From Bedellia somnulentella (lineage: Eukaryota; Arthropoda; Insecta; Lepidoptera; Bedelliidae): a DNA stretch of 64,000 bases. Location of the stretch: contig OY755182.1 of assembly GCA_963576735.1 (NCBI GenBank), positions 1,054,001-1,118,000 of the forward strand, read 5' to 3'. Made by a program: the position numbers and the translations under genes. Below the pieces are notes generated by a model. The model was not told the origin of the DNA and searched no databases. It saw only the letters and a program-made list of their open reading frames with translations. Positions 54,201 to 55,900 of this stretch are shown here, piece by piece (position 1 is the stretch's first letter; each line of letters starts with the position of its first letter).

Positions 54201-55482
54201 ACTTATATACTGACACTTAAATGTTACTTGCATCATGGAGAAAAATGCAAAATATTTAATATGACCCAACTGATAATGAAACCCAATGTTCATACAAAAT
54301 CCAATAAACAGCAGTGTAGAATGTAAGCTTGAAATTGATGGCAGGAAAGTAGAATTAATCAAGGTGAAAGAGTTTGTTTATTTGGGAAACTTATTTACTT
54401 GGGATTCAGAGTGTGCCATACACACAAGAGAAGAATGTCTAATGGTATGGAGAAAAATCAGTTGGAGTCCAAAAAAAATCCAATGCATAATGCCAATATA
54501 TTTTCTACATTTATGTAGGGTGGCAAATGTTTTATGTGGCTTAAAAACTGATGAGGTCTCTGAGAAGAATAGTAAGATTGGTGTTATGTTATAAAGTGAA
54601 CAATTGTAGTGTATAGCGGATCAGATGACAAGAAAATGGCAAAAGAGATGATGATGATGATGATGATGAAACAGATGAGAATGACTACTGAGAACACATC
54701 AGGTTCATATTGAGAAAGTTCTAGGTGACAAAGTGTAAAAGCAGGTTTGCCAGGATCATTAAAAGTGGCAATTAATAGCCGATCTACTGGGAATCTAATG
54801 GTATTGGAATGAATAGCCAGAGAACATTAAAATATTAATAAATTAACCAAACAAATGGTTCAACAGGGAAGATAGTTTGACTGACAGATGGAGACTGAAT
54901 TTCTGAAGTAATTGCTACTATAGCTTTATTGACTTTAAAAGTAATATCACCAAGCTCAATGCAATTATTTCAAGTCTTGTTTATAAAAACTCCCCAACAC
55001 CATGTATTTCCCAATATGCTCATTTGCACATACTGTGCCAGTGTTTGCACCTTCATTTATTTCTAATACAGGCATCTTTTCTTTACTAAGACTATTACTT
55101 ATCTCATAGTAAAAAATATGTAACAATGTTAACAGCTGACAAAAGAAGATGTTTCATCTGTGTCAAGTTATTGAAAAGTGACCAATCTTTAACAGTATAA
55201 GACTAAACGTGATACTGATAAATAAGGGGTTGTTGTTCAATGATCTTCTTGACCTTCCTGATATTAGCAAACTTAGGAGTTTTAACGTCACAAGACTGTT
55301 GACAAAACATCGATGCACTAATTATACATATGTACGTTACACGAGCCACCTACTGCGCCTCTTGGTGCAAAGCCAAAACAACAAAGCCAATTCGCATACA
55401 ATGAAAAATACTTACCATATTGTGAATTCCGCCGTGTAGCAACTTTTACAACAGAAAGTAAACTCAACCGTATACTACTCAT
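9169..55482 (-). CDS. Clpx: mitochondrial ATP-dependent Clp protease, ATPase subunit ClpX (ten exons, C-terminus outside window)
   Basis: Hexameric AAA+ unfoldase that feeds proteins to ClpP in the mitochondrial matrix. Exons (minus order): 55482-55416, 36484-36353, 35522-35318, 30587-30424, 15208-15095, 14367-14223, 13396-13305, 12634-12481, 11509-11338, 9261-9169. Joined length is 1338 bp with no stop. Phases match at each junction. Residues 1-22 look like a targeting presequence. The C4 zinc finger is about 78-115. Walker A GPTGCGKT spans exons 5-6. The pore-loop GYVG is in exon 6, Walker [11 protein letters not shown] in exon 7, and sensor-1 region FVASGAYNG in exon 8. Remaining C-terminal residues, including sensor 2, would be left of position 1. 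Introns of 15 and 19 kb are due to transposon load. Confidence 0.93.
9300..9600 (-). repeat. degenerate SINE-A copy
   Basis: Diverged match to the SINE-A body, including GAAGGGTTGGCAGAGGTAT near the left end and the ACATGACTTAAGAAAAG block near 9540. No intact head can be seen. Confidence 0.6.
9674..9746 (-). pseudogene. partial copy of ClpX exon 9 (copy 1)
   Basis: Closely resembles the 3' part of the exon at 11338-11509 (the [10 protein letters not shown] region), with changes. The donor reads GTGAA. It lacks the exon's 5' half and acceptor, so it is not a usable exon. It shares flanking sequence (CATACAACAA) with the copy at 10044. Confidence 0.8.
10044..10113 (-). pseudogene. partial copy of ClpX exon 9 (copy 2)
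   Basis: Second truncated copy of the 3' part of exon 9, still with the GTGAG donor. It differs from the real exon at several positions and ends at the same internal point as copy 1. Confidence 0.8.
10163..10222 (+). repeat. tRNA-like SINE head remnant
   Basis: Contains a good A box (TGGCCGAGTGG) and B box (GTTCGATCCCC), but the anticodon arm between them is shortened. It cannot fold as a full tRNA and is best read as a truncated SINE head or tRNA pseudogene. Confidence 0.5.
10308..10417. repeat. PIF/Harbinger-like MITE, copy 1
   Basis: Palindromic element with ends CGCCCGATTTCTGAA / TTCAGAAATCGGGCG and TTA on both sides (10305-10307, 10418-10420). The 3-bp TTA duplication and foldback shape fit Tourist-type MITEs. 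Confidence 0.8.
10444..10553. repeat. inverted SINE-B copy, 35-bp arms
   Basis: Two A/T-rich arms (10444-10479 and 10518-10553) are near-perfect reverse complements. They surround about 38 bp of tRNA-like head containing the B box. This is the same fold-back arrangement as at 31671-31838. Confidence 0.7.
10557..11225. repeat. interspersed repeat beginning CTAGCTGACCCG
   Basis: A gene-free stretch with the CTAGCTGACCC start and an internal CGCCATCTATCGGACTTTGG block, both of which I associate with common insect repeats. No reading frame of note. Class not resolved. Confidence 0.4.
11228..11275 (+). repeat. SINE-B tail fragment
   Basis: Matches the last part of SINE-B (CCCCACATGAGG then CATGAACAAAAACATTC); the head is missing. 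Confidence 0.6.
11338..11509 (-). CDS. Clpx: ClpX exon 9 (second half of large AAA+ domain)
   Basis: Encodes [15 protein letters not shown], then a poorly conserved alanine- and aspartate-rich insert, then [10 protein letters not shown]. Acceptor TTCCAG, donor GTGAG at 11333-11337. The alanine run comes from a GC-rich trinucleotide tract and may be length-variable. Confidence 0.92.
11510..12242. other. intron, nothing recognised
   Basis: AT-rich intronic sequence between ClpX exons 9 and 8. I see no repeat family shared with the rest of the window. Confidence 0.5.
12243..12268 (-). pseudogene. short partial copy of ClpX exon 8
   Basis: GCATGCCTTGCTGGACGTC matches the 5' part of exon 8 (12605-12625) almost exactly, then stops matching. 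Too short to be coding. Confidence 0.5.
12481..12634 (-). CDS. Clpx: ClpX exon 8 (EGVQQG to FVASGAYNG)
   Basis: Encodes [20 protein letters not shown] and the sensor-1 strand up to NGLEK. Acceptor CCCTCAG, donor GTAATC at 12475-12480. Confidence 0.92.
12635..13304. other. intron, nothing recognised
   Basis: AT-rich intron between exons 8 and 7 without a recognisable repeat or reading frame. Confidence 0.5.
13305..13396 (-). CDS. Clpx: ClpX exon 7 (Walker B)
   Basis: Encodes [18 protein letters not shown] and IHQLRDVGG. The DE pair of Walker B is intact. Acceptor TTCCAG, donor GTAAAT at 13299-13304. No duplicate of this exon was found nearby. Confidence 0.94.
13813..13896 (-). pseudogene. 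partial copy of ClpX exon 6
   Basis: About 84 bp closely matching the 3' half of exon 6 (the [11 protein letters not shown] region). It carries several substitutions and is separated from the real exon by a SINE-R copy. Confidence 0.8.
13943..14185 (+). repeat. SINE-R copy
   Basis: Diverged but full-length copy from GCTGCGTAGTGTCGGC to the ATGTATGTACGT tail. It lies between an exon 6 fragment and exon 6. Confidence 0.75.
14223..14367 (-). CDS. Clpx: ClpX exon 6 (Walker A end, pore loop)
   Basis: Begins with the last two bases of the Walker A glycine codon, then [10 protein letters not shown], then [12 protein letters not shown] with the substrate-gripping GYVG loop. Acceptor TTCCAG, donor GTATGA at 14217-14222. 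Confidence 0.94.
14784..14954 (+). repeat. SINE-R copy, 5'-truncated
   Basis: Matches from the CGTAAGAG block to the repeated ATGT tail. Its tail abuts the partial exon 5 copy directly. Confidence 0.75.
14955..15027 (-). pseudogene. partial copy of ClpX exon 5
   Basis: Repeats the exon's 3' end (LLLGPTGC coding sequence) with an internal deletion and substitutions. A (GTATA)n-like run separates it from the real exon. Confidence 0.8.
15095..15208 (-). CDS. Clpx: ClpX exon 5 (start of AAA+ domain, Walker A start)
   Basis: Encodes [17 protein letters not shown], then [12 protein letters not shown], ending one base into the next codon. Acceptor TTCCAG, donor GTAATA. The donor is weak, which may matter since a decoy copy lies 70 bp downstream. 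Confidence 0.93.
15300..15610 (-). repeat. SINE-C copy, partial
   Basis: Shares the block CTTACAAATTAAATTTGTGA and the adjacent diverged B-box region with the copy at 53210. The body includes GATATGGCCATAGTCCACTA and GCGGGTTGGCAGAC. The A box is not recognisable. Confidence 0.55.
16297..16605 (+). repeat. left LTR
   Basis: 309 bp, starts TGTTATAACC and ends GCCTAACA. Base-for-base the same as 24482-24790 by eye. Confidence 0.93.
16606..16628 (+). promoter_or_regulatory. probable primer binding site
   Basis: Just inside the left LTR is TTGGTGTCAGAAGTGGGA. The TGG start, complementary to a tRNA CCA end, and the position are as expected. The tRNA was not identified. Confidence 0.6.
17138..18118 (+). 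CDS. gag: Gag of the errantivirus-like element
   Basis: 326 codons. Structural protein that assembles the particle and binds RNA. The N-terminal two thirds is a capsid-like helical region. Two CCHC knuckles lie near residues 210-226 ([14 protein letters not shown]) and 270-286 ([14 protein letters not shown]), followed by an asparagine/serine-rich tail. The ATG follows an A/T-rich leader. The stop overlaps the pol start in ATGA. Confidence 0.9.
   Translation: MSKDTQVKTKQLKDETVTDKVPLSVLTKFIKVYNGDRESLPAFLTNCENAISLSTPDQQNVLCKFIISQLEGKAQVACSLKSFDTWNEIKTFLKNTFGEKKHSTHLLVDLQNCRQLSSEDVTKYSLRLESILTRILSDIHYSCSNELELPGRVAAMEDLALNTFLLGLNPSISNIVRCRNPSSLNEAIQQAIDEEKLYNLSRYSNRSPRTCSTCNKPGHSSSECFRNKRNSPVNRNNFQPTFHVSPNSNNSSLTPNSPNNNFNSKFNPNKICNYCKNKGHIIQECRKLKYNNSQRNIQSLNNNSSNSTANINELTTEINSINLNSE
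18115..22314 (+). CDS. pol: Pol of the errantivirus-like element
   Basis: 1399 codons. After an N-terminal array of 20-residue repeats come an aspartic protease (DTGST, about residue 187), RT (YLDD, about 613), and RNase H (TTDAS and a later DHRP). An integrase follows, with an HHCC finger (GHPG about 1072, CKLC), the DDE core (LDIVGP about 1135, [16 protein letters not shown]) and a GPY/F-like end. All catalytic motifs look intact. The frame is -1 relative to gag and overlaps it by 4 bp (ATGA), so translation needs a -1 shift or re-initiation. Confidence 0.93.
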   Translation: MIPIKCRLESPVLNGTTTTTKSLLNPPRDSLTSSASPHDRSLLLNPPRDSLTSSTSPHDRSLLLNPPRDSVTSPASPHDRSLLLNPPRDSLTSSTSPHDRSLILHSPCDSPTSSIIPIEGNPLHSITYDKNTISLPTLKQSTNLQNHLHDENLPIYETNINYNKKVSLPHTYLNSSFSTKPLCFLIDTGSTITLVKRSSLETNPQFSREIIRIKGITTSDNLITTLGTFQMDIILNNDSLNYKFHVTNDDINLDHYDGIIGSDLLSHFKANIDYSNMSLSINKHSIPIVYTKPTYIIPARSEAVIECTISNYSPDLSQNNEALVLDHTLCDGVYVANCIVSIKPNKKANITVLNTTNSNIEIKDYAVQITPFELIDSCKIYNTSCTYSPKINRTDSVLKLIRCSHLNSEEKQSLLECCSQYSDIFHLEGEPLSFTSAIEHKINTGDAPPIHVKSYRFPDCHKGEVDSQIRKMLDQNIIKPSNSPWSAPIWVVPKKIDASGKKKWRIVIDYRRLNDITVSESYPLPLITDILDQLGHSKYFTTLDLVSGFWQLKMCPGDAQKTGFTVSTNSEVSGHYEFTRMPFGLKNAPVTFQRLMNTVLSGLQGLHCYIYLDDCIIYSHDLHSHISKLQLVFERLRKFNLKLQPDKCEFLRREVAYLGHIITDKGVSPNPEKVKAVSEFPIPQNTKNIKSFLGLVGYYRRFIQDFSKITKPLTSLLKKDVPFIWAQDQEYAFQNLKDKLTSAPLLQYPDFSQPFIVTTDASNYAIGAVLSQGEIGKDKPIAYASRTLNKPEGNYCTTEKELLAIIFAVKTFRPYLFGRKFKIVTDHRPLVWLFNVKDPGSRLIRWRLKLEEYDYEIVYKQGRLNSNADALSRCPVNAIHHNNLLNSSYEKYFKDQFTKSLPTPNTIIEEHLESLHLSKLKLIACPISLDFDYSMPNSEEILSQLSNSAELLHSEREPYTIQLISDKNKLFYFLYTKVHHYEETKFKDIYNLLILLRDTILRDHTDLTDIALSDFSDPFSKLPYIKIYNMISHVFHDSNLKVHIYKNQMIYPTPVEIPKILKENHDSVIAGHPGSKRMYNRIKAAYFWKGMRSDIEDYVKKCKLCQINKPLRLSNKAPMEITSTSTRPFERLALDIVGPLPEAGFQQFKFILTLQDDLTKFTSAYPMVTSTSNEIARNLVHFMSLFGFPKTILTDLGTCFTSELFKQLMEILKIKSLFTTPYHPQTNGALERSHATLKEYLKAFVNENQNDWHCYLFTAILSYNTTPHCTTEFTPYELLYGYKPQIPNSLYETNNNTTYDEYIRALQYRMRFSREKAIQNILTKKEISKRYYDISSHETNYKTGDMVYLKHHHKQRKALTPIWKGPYKIIKIHNKHNVTLQIGRKSVKYHTNQIKPATL
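18181..18480 (+). repeat. 60-bp tandem repeats in pol
   Basis: Four close copies and one degenerate copy of a 60-bp unit, each coding for a 20-residue repeat starting LLNPPRDS. The units keep frame. They lie before the protease domain. Confidence 0.92.
22346..24247 (+). CDS. env: Env of the errantivirus-like element
   Basis: 633 codons open, no ATG at the start. A splice-acceptor-like sequence (TTTATTTACAG) lies just before, at about 22331-22341, so a spliced leader probably supplies the start codon. Features: furin-type site RFKR near residue 109, followed by an F-protein-like hydrophobic segment; several Cys; a membrane segment near residues 542-560 and a short basic cytoplasmic tail. The family is the baculovirus-F/gypsy Env type of membrane-fusion protein. 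No break was seen. Confidence 0.85.
   Translation: MCYKCHADSKITPIIHSPGIYFEPITNIRFYNNYWKIITHIDIISLEPYLNNIEKLLLNTENLCNKIESHDLINCKDVLNPNEILLQTSYLKLQSLSHIILNDNSTHRFKRSLEFGGEILKFFFGTLDADDARKYDAAIESCKKSESELFHLMKDNIHIIQSTINNFNSSIYKLNQNEIKLNAQIDHLNEVISQVTKLDDMFYYITRINSLLNIIEGSLLSISNLLDTTLNAILFSKLNILHPSVISPLNLYKELVRNSNQLSKNSEFPVQLNINSIHSLIDVSTLSSYYFNNKIVFILRVPLITNDKFIVYKNIPLPTPHQDKTSSTFALIQPSNNYIALSDNRLYYAMLDSLDKCKIINNNYSICELISIFSTITNPTCESKLLTEIIMSLPTLCKSNLIYGDVDIWQRLLNNKWIYVQSIPNKLTVKCNDNIVDYSIVGTGTVKLTEECIGFSKTIQLLPSNSYSYLINSPLNVNFDITNDECCKKEKFNHSLSFLTPISLTKIDLDSLKYASHDLDNLENEINNMEKESHFIKYSSYYSFATYIGVFTIMLYLSYRIYKCFKTNRNSKSQCCIQIFNQCHNKKSVKNKSSVSNNIEMFEVSSSDDDNKSLKSLPAPSKHYMSSNRNLNF
24468..24481 (+). 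promoter_or_regulatory. polypurine tract
   Basis: AAAAAGGGGGAGC directly precedes the right LTR, the standard site of plus-strand priming. Confidence 0.85.
24482..24790 (+). repeat. right LTR
   Basis: 309 bp, same sequence as the left LTR; followed by the target duplication GTAC. Confidence 0.93.
25301..26558. repeat. element with long terminal inverted repeats
   Basis: The left arm begins AAGAGCCCGCGACGGCCAGA and continues inverted-repeated for about 140 bp. The right arm is the reverse complement, interrupted by a SINE-A copy (about 26130-26510). No transposase frame. The superfamily is not identified and no clear target duplication was found. Confidence 0.7.
26130..26510 (-). repeat. SINE-A copy with variant tRNA-like head
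   Basis: Near full length. The tail (ATGTT-like repeats) is at the left and the head at the right. The region between A and B boxes differs completely from the copies at 25000 and 45290, while the body matches. Confidence 0.75.
26692..26867 (+). repeat. SINE-A copy, 5'-truncated
   Basis: Flanked by AATTTACTTAA (26681-26691 and 26868-26878). Lacks the tRNA-like head and ends in TTATGTTATGTTATGT. Confidence 0.8.
27156..27767. repeat. subterminal TCACTTCCCTG motifs (left end)
   Basis: Six copies of the 11-mer: forward at 27156, 27354, 27700 and 27715; reverse at 27738 and 27757. Two more are near the right end at 30178 and 30198. Such clusters commonly serve as transposase binding sites; that role is inferred here. 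Confidence 0.8.
27973..29501 (+). pseudogene. broken transposase-like gene with C-terminal PHD-type finger
   Basis: 27973-28509 encodes 178 residues with [13 protein letters not shown] and [13 protein letters not shown]. After a frame break the continuation near 28550-28720 reads [20 protein letters not shown]. 28761-29255 gives 164 more residues. A basic stretch continues in another frame. 29334-29501 ends with a Cys-rich finger (CIMC, CIK, CSEC). The SDG-Q-RN and GK-DGVG-KR pair marks a family of transposon-like animal proteins I recognise but cannot name. The usual His of HGKG is Asn here. At least two frame breaks make it inactive. The upstream 117-codon frame at 27414-27767 is probably not coding. 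Confidence 0.7.
29662..29910 (+). repeat. SINE-R inside the DNA transposon
   Basis: Near-complete copy with direct repeats CAATAATTTA on both sides (29652-29661, 29911-29920). The same insertion is present in the inverted transposon copy. Confidence 0.85.
30424..30587 (-). CDS. Clpx: ClpX exon 4 ([20 protein letters not shown])
   Basis: Links the zinc finger to the AAA+ domain and encodes [19 protein letters not shown] and HYKRIYNN. Acceptor ATTTCAG. Donor GTAAAG at 30418-30423 is chosen for fit; a GTTGGT donor 6 bp downstream keeps the same phase. Confidence 0.88.
30659..30787 (-). pseudogene. partial copy of ClpX exon 4
   Basis: Diverged tandem copy including the acceptor side and the KKIFDY and [10 protein letters not shown] regions. 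It lacks the donor side. Replacements include Gly to Leu in the VGQEY motif. The frame is still open, so a cryptic mutually exclusive exon cannot be fully excluded, but no donor is evident. Confidence 0.8.
30825..31010 (+). repeat. SINE-R copy, diverged
   Basis: Starts GTGTCGGCTGAAGAAAAGCA and can be followed to the CCCCACTCAACTTCCAAAAG block. It abuts the exon 4 copy. Confidence 0.6.
31011..31670. other. intron, nothing recognised
   Basis: AT-rich with a short local duplication around 31115-31150. No gene or shared repeat seen. Confidence 0.5.
31671..31838 (-). repeat. SINE-B copy with full tRNA-like head, fold-back form
   Basis: The tRNA-like part is 31726-31797 (plus strand sense). The seven-base acceptor stem GACACGG/CTGTGTC, D arm GCTC/GAGC and T arm GCGGG/CCCGC all pair. 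The anticodon stem is weak, so it is SINE head rather than a working tRNA. Tail sequence lies on both sides in opposite orientation. Direct repeats TAATGAGGTAAT flank it (to 31670, and 31839-31850). Confidence 0.7.
32132..32391 (+). repeat. SINE-R copy
   Basis: Full-length with an expanded ATGT tail. Flanked by GATTGTTT (32124-32131, 32392-32399). Confidence 0.85.
32400..33019. other. intron, nothing recognised
   Basis: No gene, exon copy or shared repeat seen. Confidence 0.45.
33020..33235 (+). repeat. degenerate SINE-R-like segment next to exon 3 copy
   Basis: Same sequence type as 34740-34970 (AAAGTTAGATTGAA, ATTGCTTTCACGCCGGATAA), which carries the SINE-R head. Part of a tandemly repeated unit with the exon 3 fragments. 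Confidence 0.5.
33254..34614. mobile_element. 1361-bp element with about 330-bp inverted repeats
   Basis: Ends TAGTCCGGTCAATTTA / TAAATTGACCGGACTA and a CAG duplication (33251-33253, 34615-34617). The inverted repeats extend to about 33590 and from about 34265. It is inserted within a ClpX exon 3 copy, separating that copy's last bases (33236-33253) from the rest (34615-34739). The original sequence without the insert is seen at 35325-35340. Confidence 0.88.
33766..34222 (-). pseudogene. CXC-domain protein remnant in the TIR element
   Basis: Minus-strand translation: [11 protein letters not shown], then DPKDWGWK, an in-frame stop near 34095, then [20 protein letters not shown] and [10 protein letters not shown]. 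It ends in a long glutamate-rich tail with a stop at 33766-33768. The Cys pattern resembles a tesmin/CXC-type zinc-binding domain. I know the combination from transposon-linked insect proteins but not its enzyme part, which is absent here. Confidence 0.6.
34615..34739 (-). pseudogene. partial copy of ClpX exon 3 (copy 1)
   Basis: Nearly the same as exon 3 from the [14 protein letters not shown] region to its 3' end. It stops where SINE-R sequence begins at about 34740. The first zinc ligand pair is missing. Its last bases were displaced to 33236-33253 by the TIR element. Confidence 0.85.
34740..34970 (+). repeat. SINE-R-derived segment between exon 3 copies
   Basis: Begins AATGTCGGCTTAGAATAGCG (SINE-R head), then diverges and runs to the donor of the next exon copy. 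Confidence 0.65.
34971..35110 (-). pseudogene. partial copy of ClpX exon 3 (copy 2)
   Basis: More diverged than copy 1. Breaks off at the same internal point, followed at once by SINE-R sequence (GTGTCGGCTTAGAATAGCGG). Confidence 0.85.
35111..35311 (+). repeat. SINE-R-derived segment before exon 3
   Basis: SINE-R head followed by GGGTGTCTAAAGAGGCGACT, ending next to the exon 3 donor. Second unit of the tandem array. Confidence 0.65.
35318..35522 (-). CDS. Clpx: ClpX exon 3 (zinc-binding domain)
   Basis: Gly/Asn/Ser-rich start, then [10 protein letters not shown] and [10 protein letters not shown], a C4 zinc finger as in ClpX substrate/adaptor-binding domains. Acceptor AACCCAG, donor GTAAGT at 35312-35317. 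It is the only complete one of three copies. Confidence 0.93.
35523..36204. other. intron, nothing recognised apart from a (CTTT)n run
   Basis: Pyrimidine tetranucleotide run around 35940-35970. No gene seen. Confidence 0.5.
36205..36321 (+). repeat. SINE-R 3' fragment
   Basis: From CAATCTTTTCCCCACCC to the ATGT repeats; 5' half absent. Confidence 0.75.
36353..36484 (-). CDS. Clpx: ClpX exon 2
   Basis: Encodes a Cys/Ser-rich segment ([17 protein letters not shown]) and a linker before the zinc finger. Acceptor CCCCAG, donor GTAACT at 36347-36352. Two of the three frames have stops, and the open one matches the phase of exons 1 and 3. Confidence 0.82.
37200..38400. repeat. mirrored array of GGCAAC-like motifs
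   Basis: GGCAAC/GGCGAC/AGCAAC motifs recur about every 15-40 bp in 37206-37450. The complementary GTTGCC/GTCGCC forms recur in 38035-38340. They flank a GC-richer core at 37530-37930. This looks like subterminal repeats of an unknown element; ends not found. The minus-strand 79-codon frame at 37510-37749 is probably not coding. Confidence 0.45.
38582..38790 (+). pseudogene. diverged 3' end of the RTE-like LINE
   Basis: Matches the C-terminal coding and tail region of the LINE at 48763-51765 (AGTAGAGGACGATCATGGAG, later GAGATTTGCCAGGAC) with many changes. Confidence 0.6.
39617..39866 (-). repeat. SINE-R inside transposon copy 2
   Basis: Mirror of 29662-29910; shared insertion shows both transposon copies descend from one SINE-bearing parent. 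Confidence 0.85.
40026..41554 (-). pseudogene. broken transposase-like gene, copy 2
   Basis: Same frames and same breaks as 27973-29501: 41554-41018, 40766-40272, and the C-terminal finger ending near 40026. Confidence 0.7.
42666..43117. other. intron, nothing recognised
   Basis: AT-rich; no shared repeat seen. Confidence 0.45.
43118..43348 (+). repeat. SINE-R copy
   Basis: GCTGTGTAGTGACAGC start to GTGAGTATAAGTATGT tail, moderately diverged. Confidence 0.8.
43683..43820. repeat. PIF/Harbinger-like MITE, copy 2
   Basis: Same inverted ends as 10308-10417; TTA at 43680-43682 and 43821-43823. Confidence 0.85.
43842..44287. repeat. AATAGGCTATT MITE, uninterrupted copy
   Basis: About 446 bp with the inverted ends seen at 15791 and 25135. 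Internal sequence closely matches 15791-16188. Confidence 0.85.
44499..44621. repeat. PIF/Harbinger-like MITE, copy 3
   Basis: TTA at 44496-44498 and 44622-44624; palindromic. Confidence 0.85.
44731..44830 (+). repeat. SINE-B, 5'-truncated
   Basis: Retains the B box (GGGTTCGATTCCC) and tail through GAGGTTTTCATGGAC. The A box is lost. Followed at about 44897 by the short repeat ACCGACTTCAAAAAAAGGAG. Confidence 0.65.
44954..45331 (-). repeat. SINE-A, full length
   Basis: Target duplication TTTTTCTTATAC (44942-44953, 45332-45343). The 378-bp length defines the family. Confidence 0.88.
45675..45813. repeat. PIF/Harbinger-like MITE, copy 4
   Basis: TTA at 45672-45674 and 45814-45816; strongly palindromic. 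Confidence 0.85.
45880..46060 (-). repeat. degenerate SINE-C-like segment
   Basis: Weak match to the body at 15400-15480 (ACGACTACTACTGTAATAGTA and ACGTGCCCTCCGGAG). Confidence 0.4.
46345..46450 (-). repeat. SINE-R 3' fragment
   Basis: Tail (ACATACATATACTCAC) through the CTCAGCCACTTTCGGAAAG block; head absent. Confidence 0.75.
46470..46572 (+). repeat. RTE-like LINE 3' end fragment
   Basis: Resembles the LINE end (AGGTTTGCCAGAATCGTATAA, AAGTGGCGATCGAG), then GAGTATGTATGTATGTAT. Confidence 0.6.
46945..47187 (+). repeat. SINE-R copy
   Basis: Full length; AAAGACACAT repeated at 46935-46944 and 47188-47197. Confidence 0.88.
47419..47640. repeat. two SINE-R fragments in opposite orientation
   Basis: A head piece on plus (about 47419-47500) and a tail piece on minus (about 47533-47640). 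Confidence 0.6.
47645..48016. other. intron, nothing recognised
   Basis: No gene or shared repeat seen. Confidence 0.45.
48029..48272 (+). repeat. SINE-R copy
   Basis: Full length with the 12-bp repeat TTTAAATAATGC at 48017-48028 and 48273-48284. Confidence 0.88.
48285..48508. other. short unannotated stretch
   Basis: Contains a 91-codon plus-strand open frame (48281-48556) that runs into SINE-R; not recognised and probably spurious. Confidence 0.4.
48509..48758 (-). repeat. SINE-R copy, entered by the LINE
   Basis: Full-length copy; its head ends CCGACACTACACGGC. The LINE next to it duplicated TACACGGCAAAT at this head. Confidence 0.82.
48763..51765 (-). mobile_element. RTE-like LINE, about 3.0 kb, with target duplication
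   Basis: Target duplication TACACGGCAAAT (48751-48762, 51766-51777). On the minus strand it starts GCTGTGTAGTGCCGGCTTAG, the same as the SINE-R head, and ends in a GAGTATATGTATGTATGT-type tail, the same as the SINE-R tail. The 3' UTR is very short, as is usual for RTE elements. Inserted in a SINE-R. Confidence 0.88.
48791..51494 (-). pseudogene. RTE-like endonuclease/reverse transcriptase with internal deletion
   Basis: 51494-49029 is 821 codons: an AP-like endonuclease ([31 protein letters not shown]), then RT ([41 protein letters not shown]). Past [14 protein letters not shown] the expected connecting region is missing and the sequence joins directly to the WAHREDG end. An adjoining frame, 49036-48791, carries the conserved C-terminus ([24 protein letters not shown]). 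About 150 residues therefore seem deleted and a frame is shifted. The catalytic motifs look intact. An in-frame start at 51494 follows a 5' region holding the SINE-R-like head. Confidence 0.85.
51778..52197. other. intron, nothing recognised
   Basis: Contains small open frames on both strands around 51850-52030; neither is recognised. Confidence 0.45.
52198..52436 (+). repeat. SINE-R copy, diverged
   Basis: GGCTGTGTAGTATCGG start, degenerate tail. Confidence 0.75.
52628..52869 (-). repeat. SINE-R copy
   Basis: Tail ACACATATACTCA at the left, head CCGGCACTACACGGCT at the right. Confidence 0.82.
53050..53193 (-). repeat. SINE-B, canonical orientation
   Basis: Head on the minus strand: GACACGGTAGCTCAATTGGC with B box GGGTTCGATTTCC. 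The tail ends in CATGAACAAAAACATTC. It gives the undisturbed order of the family. Confidence 0.8.
53210..53335 (-). repeat. SINE-C head region
   Basis: Minus strand has A-box-like TGGTCTCGTGGTTAAGC and B-box-like GGTTTGATCTCC, followed by the SINE-C body block shared with 15530-15560. Confidence 0.65.
53340..53789. other. intron, nothing recognised
   Basis: AT-rich, no shared repeat seen. Confidence 0.45.
53790..53970 (-). repeat. degenerate SINE-R copy
   Basis: Recognisable blocks: GCCAGAGCTTCAGAATGAG, TTTTGGAAGTTGAGT, GAGTCTCCAATCGCACCGCC. Confidence 0.65.
54123..54190 (+). repeat. RTE-like LINE tail fragment
   Basis: CTCTGCCTACCCCAATAGGA then AACTAATAGGATGTG and ATGTATGT, the LINE's terminal coding/tail junction. 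Confidence 0.65.
54286..54830 (+). pseudogene. RTE-like LINE fragment (connection region to 3' end)
   Basis: Encodes [14 protein letters not shown]. This belongs to the connection region lost from the LINE at 48763. It then decays to a GGTTTGCCAGGATC 3' match near 54747. A (GAT)n microsatellite at 54646-54669 interrupts it. Confidence 0.65.
54831..55415. other. intron 1 start, nothing recognised
   Basis: No gene or shared repeat seen before exon 1. Confidence 0.45.
55416..55482 (-). CDS. Clpx: ClpX exon 1 (mitochondrial presequence)
   Basis: ATG at 55482-55480; 22 codons ([20 protein letters not shown] and two more), rich in Arg/Lys and Ser with no acidic residues, as expected of a cleaved matrix-targeting signal. 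It ends one base into a codon before a strong GTAAGT donor (55410-55415). The phase matches exon 2. Assignment is inferred from these features and gene order; the link over a 19-kb intron needs a transcript. Confidence 0.72.
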
Positions 55483-55511
55483 CTTCTCAGCACCAAGTTG
55501 AATACTATCAT
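55479..55511 (-). other. upstream ORF overlapping the ClpX start (ATGA)
   Basis: ATG at 55511 opens 10 codons. The stop TGA shares bases with the presumed ClpX start (ATGA). If transcription starts upstream of 55511 this could set re-initiation. It matters only if exon 1 is correct. Confidence 0.5.
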
Positions 55512-55519
55512 TCACCCAC

Positions 55520-55900
55520 TAATCGACGCGCACTATACAAAAGAGTGAAATTGTAGTGCAAACCGTGCAATTCGCCAATCACAATTATTGTTTTATTTGT
55601 CAGAGAGAGTTTGTCATGACGCAACACTTTTTTTAATCAACAAAAACAGACACTTTCAATGTTATAACTTTGTTAGTTTGATAACAGTCGATAGCAATTT
55701 TTTTTGGGTAATTTAATGTTAAAAAATTAGCAAAATTATTTTTAGCGAGATACTAAAGCGGCCATACTGATTGCTTTACAGCTGATTTTGATTTGATTTG
55801 ATGTTCAGAAGAATTTGATTTTTTTCCACCACGTTGTTTCATTCAAAGCGCTATCTGTTGGGATTTTCTCGAACTTTCGTTTGATGTTATTGATGGATTC
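55520..55900 (-). promoter_or_regulatory. presumed ClpX promoter region
   Basis: Repeat-free stretch just upstream of exon 1, with no TATA box at a convincing distance. Assigned by position only. Confidence 0.35.

Noticed and set aside
54646..54669. coding Met/Asp repeat or regulatory array (GAT)n
   Set aside because: Simple microsatellite inside a decayed LINE fragment.
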